Below are positions 44,185-57,300 of a stretch of DNA of 64,000 nt, piece by piece. Every line of letters begins with the position of its first letter. The first letter of the stretch is position 1. The stretch spans positions 2,978,501-3,042,500 of the forward strand of contig NC_088311.1 of assembly GCF_910592395.1 (NCBI RefSeq), given 5' to 3'. Under the pieces are notes generated by a model. It saw nothing but the letters and a program-made list of their open reading frames with translations. It was not told the origin of the DNA and ran no database searches. The translations under genes were made by a program, and so were the position numbers. This DNA comes from Lineus longissimus (taxonomy: Eukaryota > Nemertea > Pilidiophora > Heteronemertea > Lineidae).

Positions 44185-46246
44185 TACATCGAAGTTGTAC
44201 TGAATATGTTCAAGTGTGCAGACCACCATGTCATCTCATTTGCCCGGACATCATATATGAAATCAGTGCTACCGGGAGCACTAAATACCTGGCACACCAT
44301 ATTTCAATGCAGAGGTGGCCCATTGTTGTCATCTTTTGAAATATTGGGTATTAAATGCTCTCTCCTGACACTACTTTCATGTCCAGCCAACCATACCGTG
44401 AATGAAACTGAAAGGGCCGAGGAGCGCTGTAGAAACTTGGTGGATTTGTTGTTGGAGTTGATATTTGATCAAATGAACCATACCCAGCGAAGTAAATTTT
44501 GACCAATCCTACTGTACCTGTACATTGTATTTCTATTTGACGTTACCAAATATTTGCTATGCGTTTTTATCATGGTTTTGATAAGTTACTGATATGATCT
44601 ATCAAGGATAGTAGTGGTGTGGCAGTGGGTGAAATCTTGGTCTGAGGAATGATCTGGTTTTCACACACCTGTTCTGCCTGGAGATGCTCGTCTAGCAAGT
44701 TGTCCTGAGATGTCCTTGCTGGCTGGTGAAAGTCTGTGTCACGAGGGTGGTGACAGTGGTTGACAGAGAGTAAAGAAGGCTGGAAGCAGGGACAGGAAAG
44801 CTGAAGAGGTGTGGCCAAAGCTTTTTATCTGAATGTTGGCTTTAGAGCTTGTAGTGTAAGAAAAAGTAAATAAATGATGTAACATTGTAGAAAGTTGGAA
44901 TTGTCTAAAATTCTGCTCAGATATTGTACACCGGGAAATGTTTGTAGAATTCTACTCAAAAATAAATTTGTTTGTGATATCATTCAATAAATCTTTACTG
45001 CTTTGAATTCATGTTATCATCAGCAATACCATCTCATCAAAATTTCATATGGTGACATAGTTACATGCACTGGGCCCCCTATTCTGACATGCTCACACCC
45101 AGACGATTTCAAAATTCAAACGAGAGTTCCAATAATGCAATTTTTGATGAGCTGATTTTGGTTCCCTGTTGACTGTGTTGTGACTGCTCTGGTTCAAAAG
45201 TTCAGTTAGCTTGGGTCTAATTTGAACTTTTTGGGATAAAGATGAAGATCACATTTACAGGATCAGATTGTCTGGATGATAGAAATTCAAAAAAGATGCC
45301 AACAAATCTCCTCCAACCAAACACCCAGAATAAAAATGGATGTGTTTCTATGGTAACAACAAAGAATAAATTTAGATTCTGTCCCAGTCTTGAAGATTAT
45401 ACCGGAATAGCTAAAGTTCTTAGAAAATGTGGCAGTTTTTGCTTCCTAAAAATAAAAATGCAAGCCGCCACAGGTCAGAGATTTAAATCTGCTGTCTAAT
45501 TTTGTAGATTTATGGAAATTTGCCAGAAAATAATGATATGAGATTTAAGATTTGAGCTGACAGAATAGTCGAGGGTTCAGTACGAGGACTGATTATCGTT
45601 TTGCCCAAAGGAAGAATAATTATGAAAAAGTTGTCGCAATTTATGTTTTAAAGAAGGCATAAACCCAAGCCTTTAATGATATAAAAAAACAGAAGAAGTG
45701 TGGTGGCAAAGCTCAGTTGAAGGAAGTGGGGGAGACTGGCCTCCTCAGCCTTAGTTGTCAGCTAGTCTAGGAGAAGGAACACTCACTGCAAGAAACAAAC
45801 CGGGTAGATGTTTCTTGTTAGCCTTTGATGGCAAGACATGTAGAAGGAGGAAAGTCTGATCTGAGGGCACAAAAGGAGAAGTTTTGCAGTCTGAGGCAAA
45901 TCAAATCAGAGCCTGCCCTGTTGACCCCTGGTCACCATAGTCAGGCGTTGCATAACTTAGGATACAACCTACAGAATCACGCATGTTTGATGTGACAAGA
46001 TAATGGCCATCTTCTGCATATTTAAGGTCCCATTTTTCATGAGAGACAAAGGGGTGGATGGGGGCTGACGGCTGGGGACGATTAAGTGGACATGGCTGAG
46101 GGAATGACCAATGGGCAAAGGAGAGGAATCCAACCACCTGTAGCAAGTTATGTGATTGAATTGGTACCAGTTGATTAGATTTTGGCATGATGGAGCATCA
46201 CCTGGTGCATTGTCGTTCTTTGCTAAAATCATCAATTTCATCCTAC

Positions 46247-46672
46247 GGTACATGTCTTCAGTATGGTGTCCCTGGGGAAGATAAATTTTCGGTTCAGAGT
46301 AAGGGGCTAATCTGAAGACAACAAGACAGGTTGTGACCATCACTGTATCTGACCCATTCGTCTTCAGTATGGTGTCCCTGGACGAGACAAACTTTCGGTT
46401 GAGAGTAAGGGGCAAATCTGAAGACAATAAGACATGTTGTGACAGTCGCCAGCTGACCCATTCGTCTTCTATAGAATCCTTGGAGTATATCAACTTTAGA
46501 TTGGGATTGAGGACAAATCGGAAGACAACTAGACAGGTTGTGACTGTCATTTCGACTGTCCCATTCGTCCTGGAGGAAGTAGACCAACTTTAGGATGAGA
46601 TTTAGGCACAAAGCTGGAGACAACAAGACAGGTTGTGACAGTCGCCAGCTGACCCATTCGTCTTCAGAACGG
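46247..46672. repeat. ~104-bp minisatellite, about four units
   Basis: 'cccattcgtcttc' recurs at 46353, 46457, 46560 and 46653, each unit with 'cttcagtatggtgtccctgg', 'gagagtaaggggcaaatctgaagacaa' and 'caggttgtgac'. A first partial unit starts near 46247. The open frames on both strands across it are repeat artefacts. Confidence 0.85.
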
Positions 46673-47183
46673 ATGTTGTTGCATCTAAAAAGTCCAAAAG
46701 CTGCAATCATGTCTGTGTAAGCCCCCCCCCCCCCTCCCTAAATATCTTGTGAATCTCCACTCTGCATGCTATGGTGACAACTGCAGATGAAAAAGACTGT
46801 TGTTCTATCTTTTGAATCCCGATCTGGTTTTGCCAACAAGAAACAACATCGTCCTACTGCATTCCTATGCATGCCAGGTGCTTGGATGCTGCAAACCTGG
46901 CAATCAAAAGATTGCTTTATTACCCTCAGAGGATGCGGCATGCGGCGCCACCTCCCCCAACTCAGCAGTGCCTATTGTCACCGGTGGTAAGACTTGCCAT
47001 GCAGCATCATAGCGACACATCTTGACATAATGGCCGCATCATTTCCTTACTGGTCTCCGAATTTCGCAGGACATTTTGTGATTATTGGGTCGCGGTAGTC
47101 GGGTTGTTCTAATGGAGATGTGCTTTTGCTATTGTGGCTTACGTGAATGGCATATTAATCTTTGTTTATGTTGTATTTTGCAG

Positions 47184-47290
47184 GTTTAATGCCATTGATT
47201 GGACGAGAATCTGCGCTAAGAACCTGCCTACTACATTCCTGCAACTCACGGATACGGTACCAACGAAAATAAAGTTATAAATCTCTGTCA
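47184..47290 (+). other. Candidate orphan terminal exon
   Basis: Acceptor 'ttatgttgtattttgcag' ends at 47183. The following frame reads FNAIDWTRICAKNLPTTFLQ, then LTDTVPTKIKL and TAA, with AATAAA overlapping the stop region (about 47269-47274). A stop inside a polyadenylation signal would mean almost no 3' UTR. No family recognised; could be a non-coding RNA exon or chance. Confidence 0.2.
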
Positions 47291-48480
47291 TGTCATTGGT
47301 GTCTTCTTCTTCTTCTTGTTCAGTGTTCACTCTACACTTGGAGGTGCTACCATTTTCCAAGGGATATCCTCCTCCAAGGCGGGATGAATGTTTTTATGCC
47401 GGTGAGACTACTGTTAGGCACCAGTTGGGTTCATCGCAAGCTACTCATGTTTCTCACTTGGTGGGGTCTTTTGAATGCCCTGGCAAAGGCACCAGCCACA
47501 AGGAACTCATTCGAATGACATACGGTAGCAATGTACGTACACAAGGACACAAAGATGAAGCAGCCACCACAACCCTCCTGAATGAGCACGGCATGGCACT
47601 CTAACCTCTTTGCCACTGATCTCCCTGGAGTGGGGTCTAATGGGTTAATTCTAGCAGACAGTTGGCTGATTCCCTGAGGTGTATAGCTTTCTGGGTTCAT
47701 TAACAGTATTTGACAAACAAACATTGGTCTCGAAATCTCAGAATGAATAACTGATAGCACCTAGATGCTTCACACCTCAATATATGATATCTGCCTTTAG
47801 GCCATCTTTACTAAAACTATAACTATATGTAAAAATAGAAACAAGTCAGTATCTTTTAACACAAAGAAATGGAATCAGATGTGTTATTTTAAGGAAACGT
47901 CTGAGGATTTCATGCAAATTAATCGCCCAGAAGAATGAAAAAAGTAACAGAATATCAGAAAATATATGCAGTGGGCAAACAGTCGAAATTGATTTATTTT
48001 AAGAACAATTATAGTGTTTGTTTAGAACTTGCCCCTGGGTAGGCTGGGTGCCAATGGTCTTGAGACTGTCTGGAGGAACTTGAAAGAAAATGCAAGAAAA
48101 AGGATGCCATTTATTTTAACCTAAAAGGCAAATCTTCTATTGGGGAGACAGCCTTGGAGTCAGGATCTAATCCTTTTCTGCCCGACCTGAATAGCTAATC
48201 CGACTAGCTTTTTTTCTTCCATCATATCTCTTTAAAAATCACCATATCATATCAATCAAATTGGAACATTCTTGTGTGGGGTATGTCATATGTCCTGCCT
48301 CAGGTGGCACAAATGACACCATTTTGTTTCCTTCGGTGAGCAAATATCAATAAGGAGAATGTATCGGAATCAAGAATTCCTGGGTGGGATGTTACTTACT
48401 TTTGCCCGAAGGTGAGGATGAAAACTATCATCCAGGTTGTAGATGGTCAATCTGTACATGTGTGACTAAATGGAGTTATT

Positions 48481-48510
48481 CAACAACAACAACAACAACA
48501 ACAACAACAA
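48481..48510 (+). repeat. (CAA)n microsatellite
   Basis: Ten uninterrupted CAA units. Confidence 0.95.
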
Positions 48511-48519
48511 GCCATTGCA

Positions 48520-51500
48520 CCAGCTGATCACGGATTGCTTCAAGATAGATTGGTCGAGTCGACAAGGATTACATGTACATGGTTTGTCATAGAATCAACC
48601 TTTTGGGTGCTGAAATCTGTTCTATCGGTAGCATAATCAGGTTACATTTGGTTTAAAATTCAAAAGACTAAAATTTCCAAGAAAAAATTATGGGTGGCCA
48701 AAGACGGTATCTCAATCACCCAAGGAAATCTAAGAAACTCATTTTGAAATCAGAAACTCTTGAATACAACACTGCGTAATTGCAGTAAAATTGCGTAATA
48801 TTTTGCAAGAAATCTGAGCGGCAATGAGATAAAGACAAGATACAGCACATCCTGGAGGCTGAGATGAAAGGGTTGGGACACACACCTAATGGGACCCGTA
48901 CGCAACCATTGTCACATTTTTCCATCCCTTCATGCGCATCTCTATCTTAATTAGATTGTCCGGGAGCATTTGGTAACTGTTAGGACAAGGGACATCTTCC
49001 CATTGTTGATCAGATGTTTCTTGACGATTTCATTTGAGCAAAAAGCGGCTGATGAAAAGAAGACCTGCATCAGTAAAATGGGGAGATGATGAAATTCTTG
49101 CTAACAATCTGCTGCGAGTCATTTGGAGATGAAGACACAAGCACCCCTAGAGGAAACCAACTCTGGAAGCCGCGAGAGAGAGGTGAAGGGGCTGATACTC
49201 CAAGCTGTGACAGCACATCATATATCTTATTGTCACTTTAAATTGAAGCACTTCCCAATGATCAATGGACAATGTACATTGAATTGTGATGGTCAATTTA
49301 CATTGAAGCCCTTGCTAGTGGACAAGCATTTTCCTAAAGACCTTTTGACAGTGAAGCCTTTTTCCAACAGTCGGTTTACAACTGAAGCCATTTTAAGATG
49401 AACAGTTTAGTTCGAAGTCTTTTTCCGATGACAAATTTACGCTGCAGCCCGACTGAGACCTGTTGCAAATCTGTGCTCTGTCTTGACCTGCTGACACTGA
49501 GTGTCGAGTGTGAGTGCCCCCACCTGCCGACACTTGGTGTGCGGTGGTGGAGGTGTGTTGGTTTAACCAACATCCGGACACTGTCATCTCAAATAATAGA
49601 CCCAATGGCAATGAGTGCTCAAGGCTTCTTATTCAATTACAGCAAATTCCAGAGTTGAGTACCTCACGATTGTCATAACAAAGGTCTAATGCTTGTCTAT
49701 TTCAACAAATGAAGTAAGATATTCATTGCTATTGCCCCGTATGTCGACCCTTCTGCACCAGTCAATCTTACCCAAATATGTCATATCCCCGCCTATAGAG
49801 GGAGCCATTTGGATTGCAATCTCTGAGCCTTGAATGACAAGATGCTGGACAATCAAATGCAGGCAGCTCAGTTACACATAGCACAATATATAGGTTTTCT
49901 ATTTCTTTATATTTTGAGTAGATGAAAAAACACGCCAATAGAGAAAATTATTGACTTCTCATGAATTCTTTCATATAATATTTTGCAACAAAATTAAGTG
50001 TTCTTAAAGCAATATTGAAAAATAAAAGTCGATAACAATGGTTAAATCATCTCTCATGTAATTGTCTCAATAAAGATGCTGGCAATGTCCCTTGAAGTGA
50101 GAAAAAAGTATCCTGGTAATGATAACGAGAATCATGCTGTGTGCTGCATCATCTAATGAACTGCCCTGTCCCCATTCCATTATTTCTCAATGAGTCCACC
50201 TCATCCTAAGTTGGACATACCTAGATACAATGTCTAGTGATGTTACAATCAAATTACGGACTCTCCTGGAATGAACTTGATATCGAACTTCCCTGGTACA
50301 GTATGACAGAGAAGGTGTGTTTTTCCAAGAACTGGAAAATGATATTTCAAAGTGGCTAGGACTGGGGGCACTTAGCTTTAAGTATCTGTCATTAATTTGA
50401 CCTTATCAGTGTACATTTGCATCCTGGTGTTGCTATTTCAGCTATCCTATTCAATAGAACTTCAGTTAGGAGTTTTGACCTTAACTTTGTCAGTAATACC
50501 GAATCTGAATGTTTAAATAAAACACCCCTTTTCCAGTGAAACATCTACCCAGGGAGGACCAGGATGTATCGGGAGTCCTTCGAACGAGGATGGTATAGCT
50601 TGTCTTTGTCAAATTGACAATGTTTTTCTACATCTAATCTGTTGTGTTTGGATTGGACACCCACAAGACAGCACCACGTGATCTGTTAACCCTTCGATGT
50701 CCACCACCAGCGGACTCCAGAATCTGTGATTAGACAACCAAGGTCTGCCATCTCGGTATCATTTCTCTTAATCTTGTTGTTATTATCTCAAAGGTGTGGT
50801 AAATGAAAGTTTAATACCTGCCTAAGGCAAAAACCAGCAGTGTGTTACACAATGCTGCCAAAACTTAATACGTTTTTGCCTGAGGTCATAGCCATGTATT
50901 CATGTCAGGTATGTGAATGTTGAACCTTTCCTAAATTCTTTAACTTTGAATTGTACCAGCACCTGATGAAAGGTTACTGTCGACCACCAGTCCCTGGCCT
51001 GGTTGAATATTGGGCAGTCAGCTTGTTCAATAGATGACCACTCGTTGACACCATTCCACTGGACAGGCCAAGGATCCGCGAGTTCCTGGGGGACACCTCC
51101 GTTGAGGGGTTTACACCAAGGACACTTCCATTGACACAGTTGATGGAAACAAACCCTTGACCTGAAAGGTTGTTCTTGAAGTCTGGGAGGTATCAAGTCG
51201 GTTTCGATCCGATTTTCTCCGCAGTCATTCACAAGAAGTAAAAGGTACAAAGGTATTTCAATGTGTTATATAATGTTGTAAGTTTTCATATTTCAGAGTC
51301 CACCCAAGAGTTCACCATAAGATATGGTCAATTTTGACAATATTTGGCCAAAATTGGTGGGAAAACAATTATACCACTTCATGATTTATCTCCGATTCAG
51401 TTTTAAAGGTATTTTCACTTGTTGTTGTCACATGTGTTCTTTGCGGCTGTCACAACCTACATGTAATTCTGTCTTCCAATCTTAGTGCAGACTGTCAATG

Positions 51501-54300
51501 TTGACGAAACGAAGCCAGGCCTCTGCTTCCATTTAAGATATCACATCTCATTCAGCAGATTCAGCAGTGTTTACTGAGAATACCCGGGTACCAACAATTA
51601 AAACAAGGCAGTTAATTACACTAGGAAGTATTGTTAGTTTCAGCAGGATGCTGTGTGGCTGCCGATGTTGTGGCAGACACACGCATCCTCACGAGTGCAT
51701 CAAAATGTAACAATTTGGTCAAGTAGCCTACTAGTGGAGACAAGCGCAGAAGGCATACCAGGTCGGGTCAACCAGTGCTAATGTCCATCTAAAAACACTA
51801 CATGTATATTCCCCTTTTATAAATGTGGTTATCAGCTCTGCATACACGATTTATTTGCCCAGTGATTGTCTATGAATGATGTAAAAAAGAATTTATTTAT
51901 TTTCCTCTTTGTTAATTTCCTGTGCAATTATTTAGAATGTGTTCAGCTGTATGACATTAGAAAACATTTCTAAGTCCAAACATTTTTTTCACTTGTTTTT
52001 TTTCTGCTCAAAATGAAGAAACATCATCAGTCCCAAAACTCTTTTGGCTTTGGGATCCTTCACAAGATCAGGAAAACTTCACAATTTACAGTACTTTTTA
52101 CATAACATTTCATTGGTAGCACTAATGATGTTCCTTTGTCTGTGTAATGTCTGGACCACTTTACTCAACTCCCTGGTTGTCTAGAAAGGCAAATTCAGAA
52201 TAATCAAGTTTTCAGAACCCCATGCAGGAAATTACCACTTTCGATGTCCTTCCTTCTTGGAAAATCCAGGCCTGTAAGAAGTCTACAAAAAATGGTTTGG
52301 AGTTTTTAAAACATGGTTAGAACATGTCACGGGAGACTTTTCTTTCGGTAAAAAGTACCATCTCTTCAATAATTATATTGTCATGCTCGGCCTATCATGT
52401 GCCAGTAATAAAGATCCATATCAAATTATCACTTTTTTATTTTCAGGTTATTTCTGTTCTAATTTGGTGAACACAAGTTCTTTTATTGACTCTGCATGAA
52501 TTTGTGAAGTGGTCAAAAGGATGTTCTGTATACGCAAAAGTGGCCAACAAAACCTGTGTGGTATGAATCGGATTCCAGTTGGAAGAATTGCTCCCTTGAT
52601 GCTGAGTGTACTTCATGGCCTCCGATGGGAACGATCATGGAATACTATTTCTGTTGTCAGCTGATGAGCTGGTGCCACCTTGCTGTCACTTCGGCCAAGC
52701 GTCTACTCTGATGCTTCCGTTTCTGACTTTCTCACCATTATCACGGTTTAAAGTCCTAAACGGTCTCATTAGATCAATAATAACATGTTATAAAACAATA
52801 ATAATGAGGATGTCATTCACTATGATAGTATGTACTGTATCGATATAATTACTGAAATTAACCCCTTTCTAGCTGTACAGTGAGCGTTTGTTTATTGAAC
52901 CTTTTTGAATAGAGCATCAGTTAGATTGGTGAAAAATTGTTGCCAGGCAACAGTCAATCTTCTAACGAAAGCTAATGGTCTCTCCCAGTTCTTCAGCTTC
53001 AGGCAGGTTGCATTCCTTGATGAATCAAAAATATTATTTCGTTTAAGTATTTCCAAGTACAATAATTCGGTAAATTGGTCAATGGTACTTTCATTGTTGT
53101 GAATTTCCAAAGTGTGCTATAAATGTTGGCTTGTCTGTCACCATGCCGACAATGTCGGCCATCTTTCTTGCTTCCAGGAAACAGCGATTGGTAAGAATCC
53201 TTGTGTAGTTCTGAAGTATGCTAAAGAGGTCCCATGTCACTGTGCGAGTCAATTTTGACAGCTAGTTTTGAATAGTCCAGCATCATTATGGGCATATTTG
53301 TGACAGTTCTATTTGCAGACGGTATGTGAAAGTTAAGCAGTTGTTCAGGTTACCAATGTTTGTGATCAGGTGATTGTAAATAGGAATCAAGCTGGTCTGG
53401 TACAGCCTTGGCTGACTGAAATAAAGTGAAAGCTTCAGACAGAGAGAATTGGTGTCATCTTGGATGTTATGACATCGTATTATCTCATCCCCTTTCATTG
53501 CTAATTAGCGTCTTATTGCCCGATTAATTCACGATCTGGTAGTTTAGCGATGGGCGTCTCCTTATTAGAGTTGATGAGATCGCTTGAAATTTCATCTCCG
53601 TTAATCTCTGTATTATCACGTGCTAATTTCAATATTTTCAAGATTATGAAAACTGATCTCTGCAGACGACATTGATATATCCAGCAGTATATAATCAACT
53701 GCTGATAATAAGATAACTTGGCTTTATACATGTATGTGCCTCGTAACATGGACACCGTGACCCTGAGCTTACCCTGATGACACAACACGCTCCAACGCCC
53801 AAGTCAGCATTCACAAATTGGATCAATTGATAGAAGCCACCCATTGACCCAATGATTTGGTTGAGATCCCAGTAGCTGAAGAATCAGGTTAGTGGACCGT
53901 GACACTTTGACCTGATCTGCCAGACACACACCTTGAAATCCAAAAGAAAAGTCGAATTCGCTATCAAAATTTGTGTCAACGTCCATGACTGTTAACAAAG
54001 GTACAATAAGTGGAACAATAGAATGGATCAGCAATATGACCTGCTTCTCTTAAATAGTTAGAATGGCTATTTCATGGACGATAAGGGTCAGACAGGGTCT
54101 AAATGTCTGGAAACAATTGATTTGATACTTTGATATAGGTTTCAAATGATATGTGTGAAATTGAGGGGTGAATTCTAGGTCAGGTGAATACAGTGGTGAT
54201 TTGAGTCAAAATGCAATCTGACTGTTATCAGAGTTTACTGAAAATGCATCAGTTTAAGCCATCATTTTAGCCCACAGCTGAGGTCAGCTGTGAAGAACAA
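48520..54300. other. Gene-poor region
   Basis: No recognisable protein family. A W/C-containing open frame of 116 codons on the minus strand (50900-51250) has no ATG and no motif I know. A segment at 53500-53640 is rich in TAAT/GATTA homeodomain-type cores. Confidence 0.45.
49235..49460. repeat. Degenerate ~30-bp minisatellite
   Basis: 'attgaagc-ctt', 'gtgaagcctttttcc', 'actgaagccatttt', 'ttcgaagtctttttccgatgac' recur at roughly 30-bp spacing with 'tttac' spacers. Strongly diverged. It superficially resembles a zinc-finger linker rhythm but has no Cys/His pairs. Confidence 0.5.
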
Positions 54301-54304
54301 AGAG

Positions 54305-54380
54305 GCAATTGCACCGGGGTTCGAACTCAAGACCCTTGGGATGAATTGGACACCCTATAACCACCAGGCCACCAGTCCTT
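54305..54380 (-). mobile_element. tRNA-derived SINE head
   Basis: The minus strand reads GTGGCCTGGTGGTTATAGGG (box A-like) and, about 30 bases on, GAGTTCGAACCC (box B-like), the spacing of an RNA polymerase III tRNA promoter. The flanks do not form an acceptor stem, so this is a SINE or tRNA pseudogene and not a functional tRNA. Confidence 0.6.
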
Positions 54381-54399
54381 CTGCCAACCAGTCTGGTCC

Positions 54400-57300
54400 C
54401 TGATTGTGAGTACCTCTGCTAGACATCATAAAGTGGTTAACTTCACCATCCATCCATCCTGAACCTCATGGTCTTATACCCCCTGATGTAAAATAAGTCT
54501 TGATATAATTCGAAATAACAAAATTGCAAAAACCTTGGTGGTCAGGAAAACGTTGGTGGTCAAGAAGCCATCAATCTTAAACTTCTTGTAATGTCTATTT
54601 CTGCTCTTGGAAACCTCTAATTCAAAAGATAATCGTCATTTCATATGACACTGTCTCTGCCTTGGCAAGGGTCACCCTGAGGGTCAATAAAGGTGCTTTG
54701 TGATGTTATTTATTTGGTGACCGTGGACACAACAGGAGCGGTGATCAAATGTCCATTTTGTCCCCTGATATTTGCAAATGATAAAACCGGCATTTACTGA
54801 ATTTTATCAGATTTGATCAATCACTGCCACGGTACCACCAAGTTTTATTGGTGTCCTGTCTGCACGAATTACATGTAGTGTTGTAAGCAGCGGAATGCCA
54901 GTGCATTGAACACTTTTCTTGTGATCCTCTATGATATAGCCCCTTTTTGACAGACTATCTTACCATAGCCTTTTTTGACACAACCTACTATCAAACGCCC
55001 CCACATTCGAAAACAACTTATTTACAGTGCAACCATATGATGCTAGTATTAAAGTTATTCATCCTATTATACTCTATCGTATGATAATTAGGCCAAACAC
55101 TGTGATGAATTGTCTTTGTCTCGCGTTGCACTGCCGGAAGTTGTGATGTCATCGACAACATTGGTATCATCGTGAGATGAAACTTAGTTTCATATGGCTC
55201 ATGTTGATGATAAATTCTCTGGGTAAGTTTTCGCTGGCTGTTAGCCCAAACGAATAATAATGTTTTGGCCAATGTTCTACACATAGTGCTATATGCACCA
55301 TACGATAATTTCTATTGTCTATATCGTCACCCTCCTACAAATAATTGCCGAACTCATTTTAGATACTTTTGAAAAAAACAAGAAAAAACGAAAAGTGGGT
55401 TAGGCAATATCGTAGGTGGGTGATGACATAAGGAACTTGAGTAAAAGCTACTTTTACCGAGGTCAGTAAAAAGTGCTCTTGTTAAAAAAAGCCACAATAG
55501 GCATACCTGCTTTGGCCTACCGCATATCTCAAAGAGAGTTCCGCTTATCGACCTAAATATTCATGTTGTGGGCCTATGTAAGGATGCTTTGCCCTGGAAT
55601 TTGTAAGTAGTCCATCCCTGTCCTCAATCAGCTGAGGGTAGAATCTATTATTCGATCATAAGCATAACAATGTGATTCTGATGTGTGGGCGCTCATCAAC
55701 AAAGACATTAGCCATTTCCTGGCTAAAGAAAGCCTTCTGCCTCTGCTGCTCTTGAAGAGGCCTTTAAGTTCCATGCTTTTCACATTGTTAAAGATGGCGC
55801 AGCATGTCCCCAGATCAGTGTATGGGACTGTCATCGCTCCAGCTCCTGACGAAAGTCTTTGTGAATTACACCCACGTCATAAAAATTAAATATGCGATAA
55901 TATTTTTGATAATTTACAATCGGTTGTCTCGCCTTCTCAAATGTATTTACTTAGGCAACAATAACCACTCAGCCTCAGACACTGGCGGAGCCCCCTTCTG
56001 TATCTTACTCTGACGTCATGACCCCATTCTTTTGTTAGCGTTTCCACTAACTTAAAGTTACTGTGGAAGAGGGATGGTGGTGTGTCTGGCCGAGTACACA
56101 AGCCGCTTGATTGTGACACCCCAGTGTGGATGACCTAGTATTAGTAAGCCTTGTTCGCCTTGCGGTGGAGGACCTTGGATTTGTGTGAAGTTGGTGACTT
56201 GGTGCACAAGATATTGTCTGGGGGAGGGGTACTTTTTCCCTTTGAGGAAGATCGTGAAAGAGCCGGACATATCTCCATGATAGCTTTTTCAAACTGTACG
56301 CCTCATTCATTGGGATATCAGCATTTACTCTTGTCACTATCAAGTCATGGGTGGTGATGTTTTGTTAACTTCAGAAGGCGTCACCACACTTGACTAAGAC
56401 AACTCTTGTTCGTCACAATAGTCTTTTTGCTCTCTTCAGTTCTCGTGCACAAAGTTGCGTTATAGGTTAAGGTGACCAAATGTGAGGGTGGGGTGAATAA
56501 CTGTTGGATACCTTTGGTTGTCCTTGGTGATTAGGCCATTTTGTCAAGGTCAGTTGGACACCCTGAAGAGTCATCAATGGGCCATTGTGGTTATGTCTGA
56601 AAACTGTCTGGGTCCTAACTTATATTGGCATTGGGTTAACCCCTTAGGACTGGGGCTTGTATAAAAAAGTGTAAGATCTACTCTTATTTATTCAATCGTA
56701 AAGTTGCCTTATAGCAATCGTAGATTAGAAATGATTATGACATTCCAGCCAAGTACCTGTATCTCAAAGAGAGTTGTCCTCTCTGGATATGAAAGTAAAG
56801 CTTGTATCTCATGAAGTGTAAAACCCAAACATAGCATGACCCTTTTCGTGGTGTAGATCATAGAGACGTCAAGCAGTTTATTTAGTTGCACTATGTTAGG
56901 TGACAGGCTCAAATGTCTTTGAAGTCGTGACGATCCTTATCTTGACCCGTAAGAAATACACGATGGTATAAGATAACCACAAACAGTTCAAAACAATACC
57001 GGCAACACGTCAGGTACTTCAAGTTTGATCGCACTGATGGACTCTCAGGAATGCCCTTTTTCTCCTCTCGAGCTGTATTTAGATAAACTGGATGTTACAG
57101 AAAAGTTTGTTGGGGACAGCCTTAAAAGTGAAAAAAATCATGCTATAGGCTACTTGTCACCTGTCAAATTCCTTTGATCAAATGATTGTCCACTTGCCGA
57201 CCAATGTCATGCTTTTTTCACCTCTATTGAAACCCTATGTTATGACCCCAGCAACCGCCCCCACCCGTGGGGTGAAACATCTCAAGCTTTGATTGTGTTG

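Larger units (their letters stand above)
41300..48480. other. Gene-poor region
   Basis: Holds the 50-bp and 104-bp minisatellites, one MITE, a (TG)n-G-run (42992-43017), a C-run (46722-46734) and the orphan exon candidate. The remainder shows nothing recognisable. Confidence 0.5.

Noticed and set aside
45969-46710. 193- and 138-codon minus-strand frames with repeating 'TTCLVVFR' wording
   Set aside because: Product of the ~104-bp minisatellite; the opposite strand is also open and there is no family motif.
49123-49401. Possible zinc-finger linker rhythm (VKPF, LKPL) in a 92-codon frame
   Set aside because: No Cys-Cys/His-His pairs at zinc-finger spacing; the rhythm comes from a degenerate ~30-bp repeat.
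50900-51250. 116-codon minus-strand frame rich in Trp and Cys
   Set aside because: No ATG start, no clear splice borders, no recognised motif; within the length expected by chance in 64 kb.
54305-54380. Functional tRNA gene on the minus strand
   Set aside because: Box A and box B are present but no cloverleaf acceptor or anticodon stem forms; better read as a SINE head.
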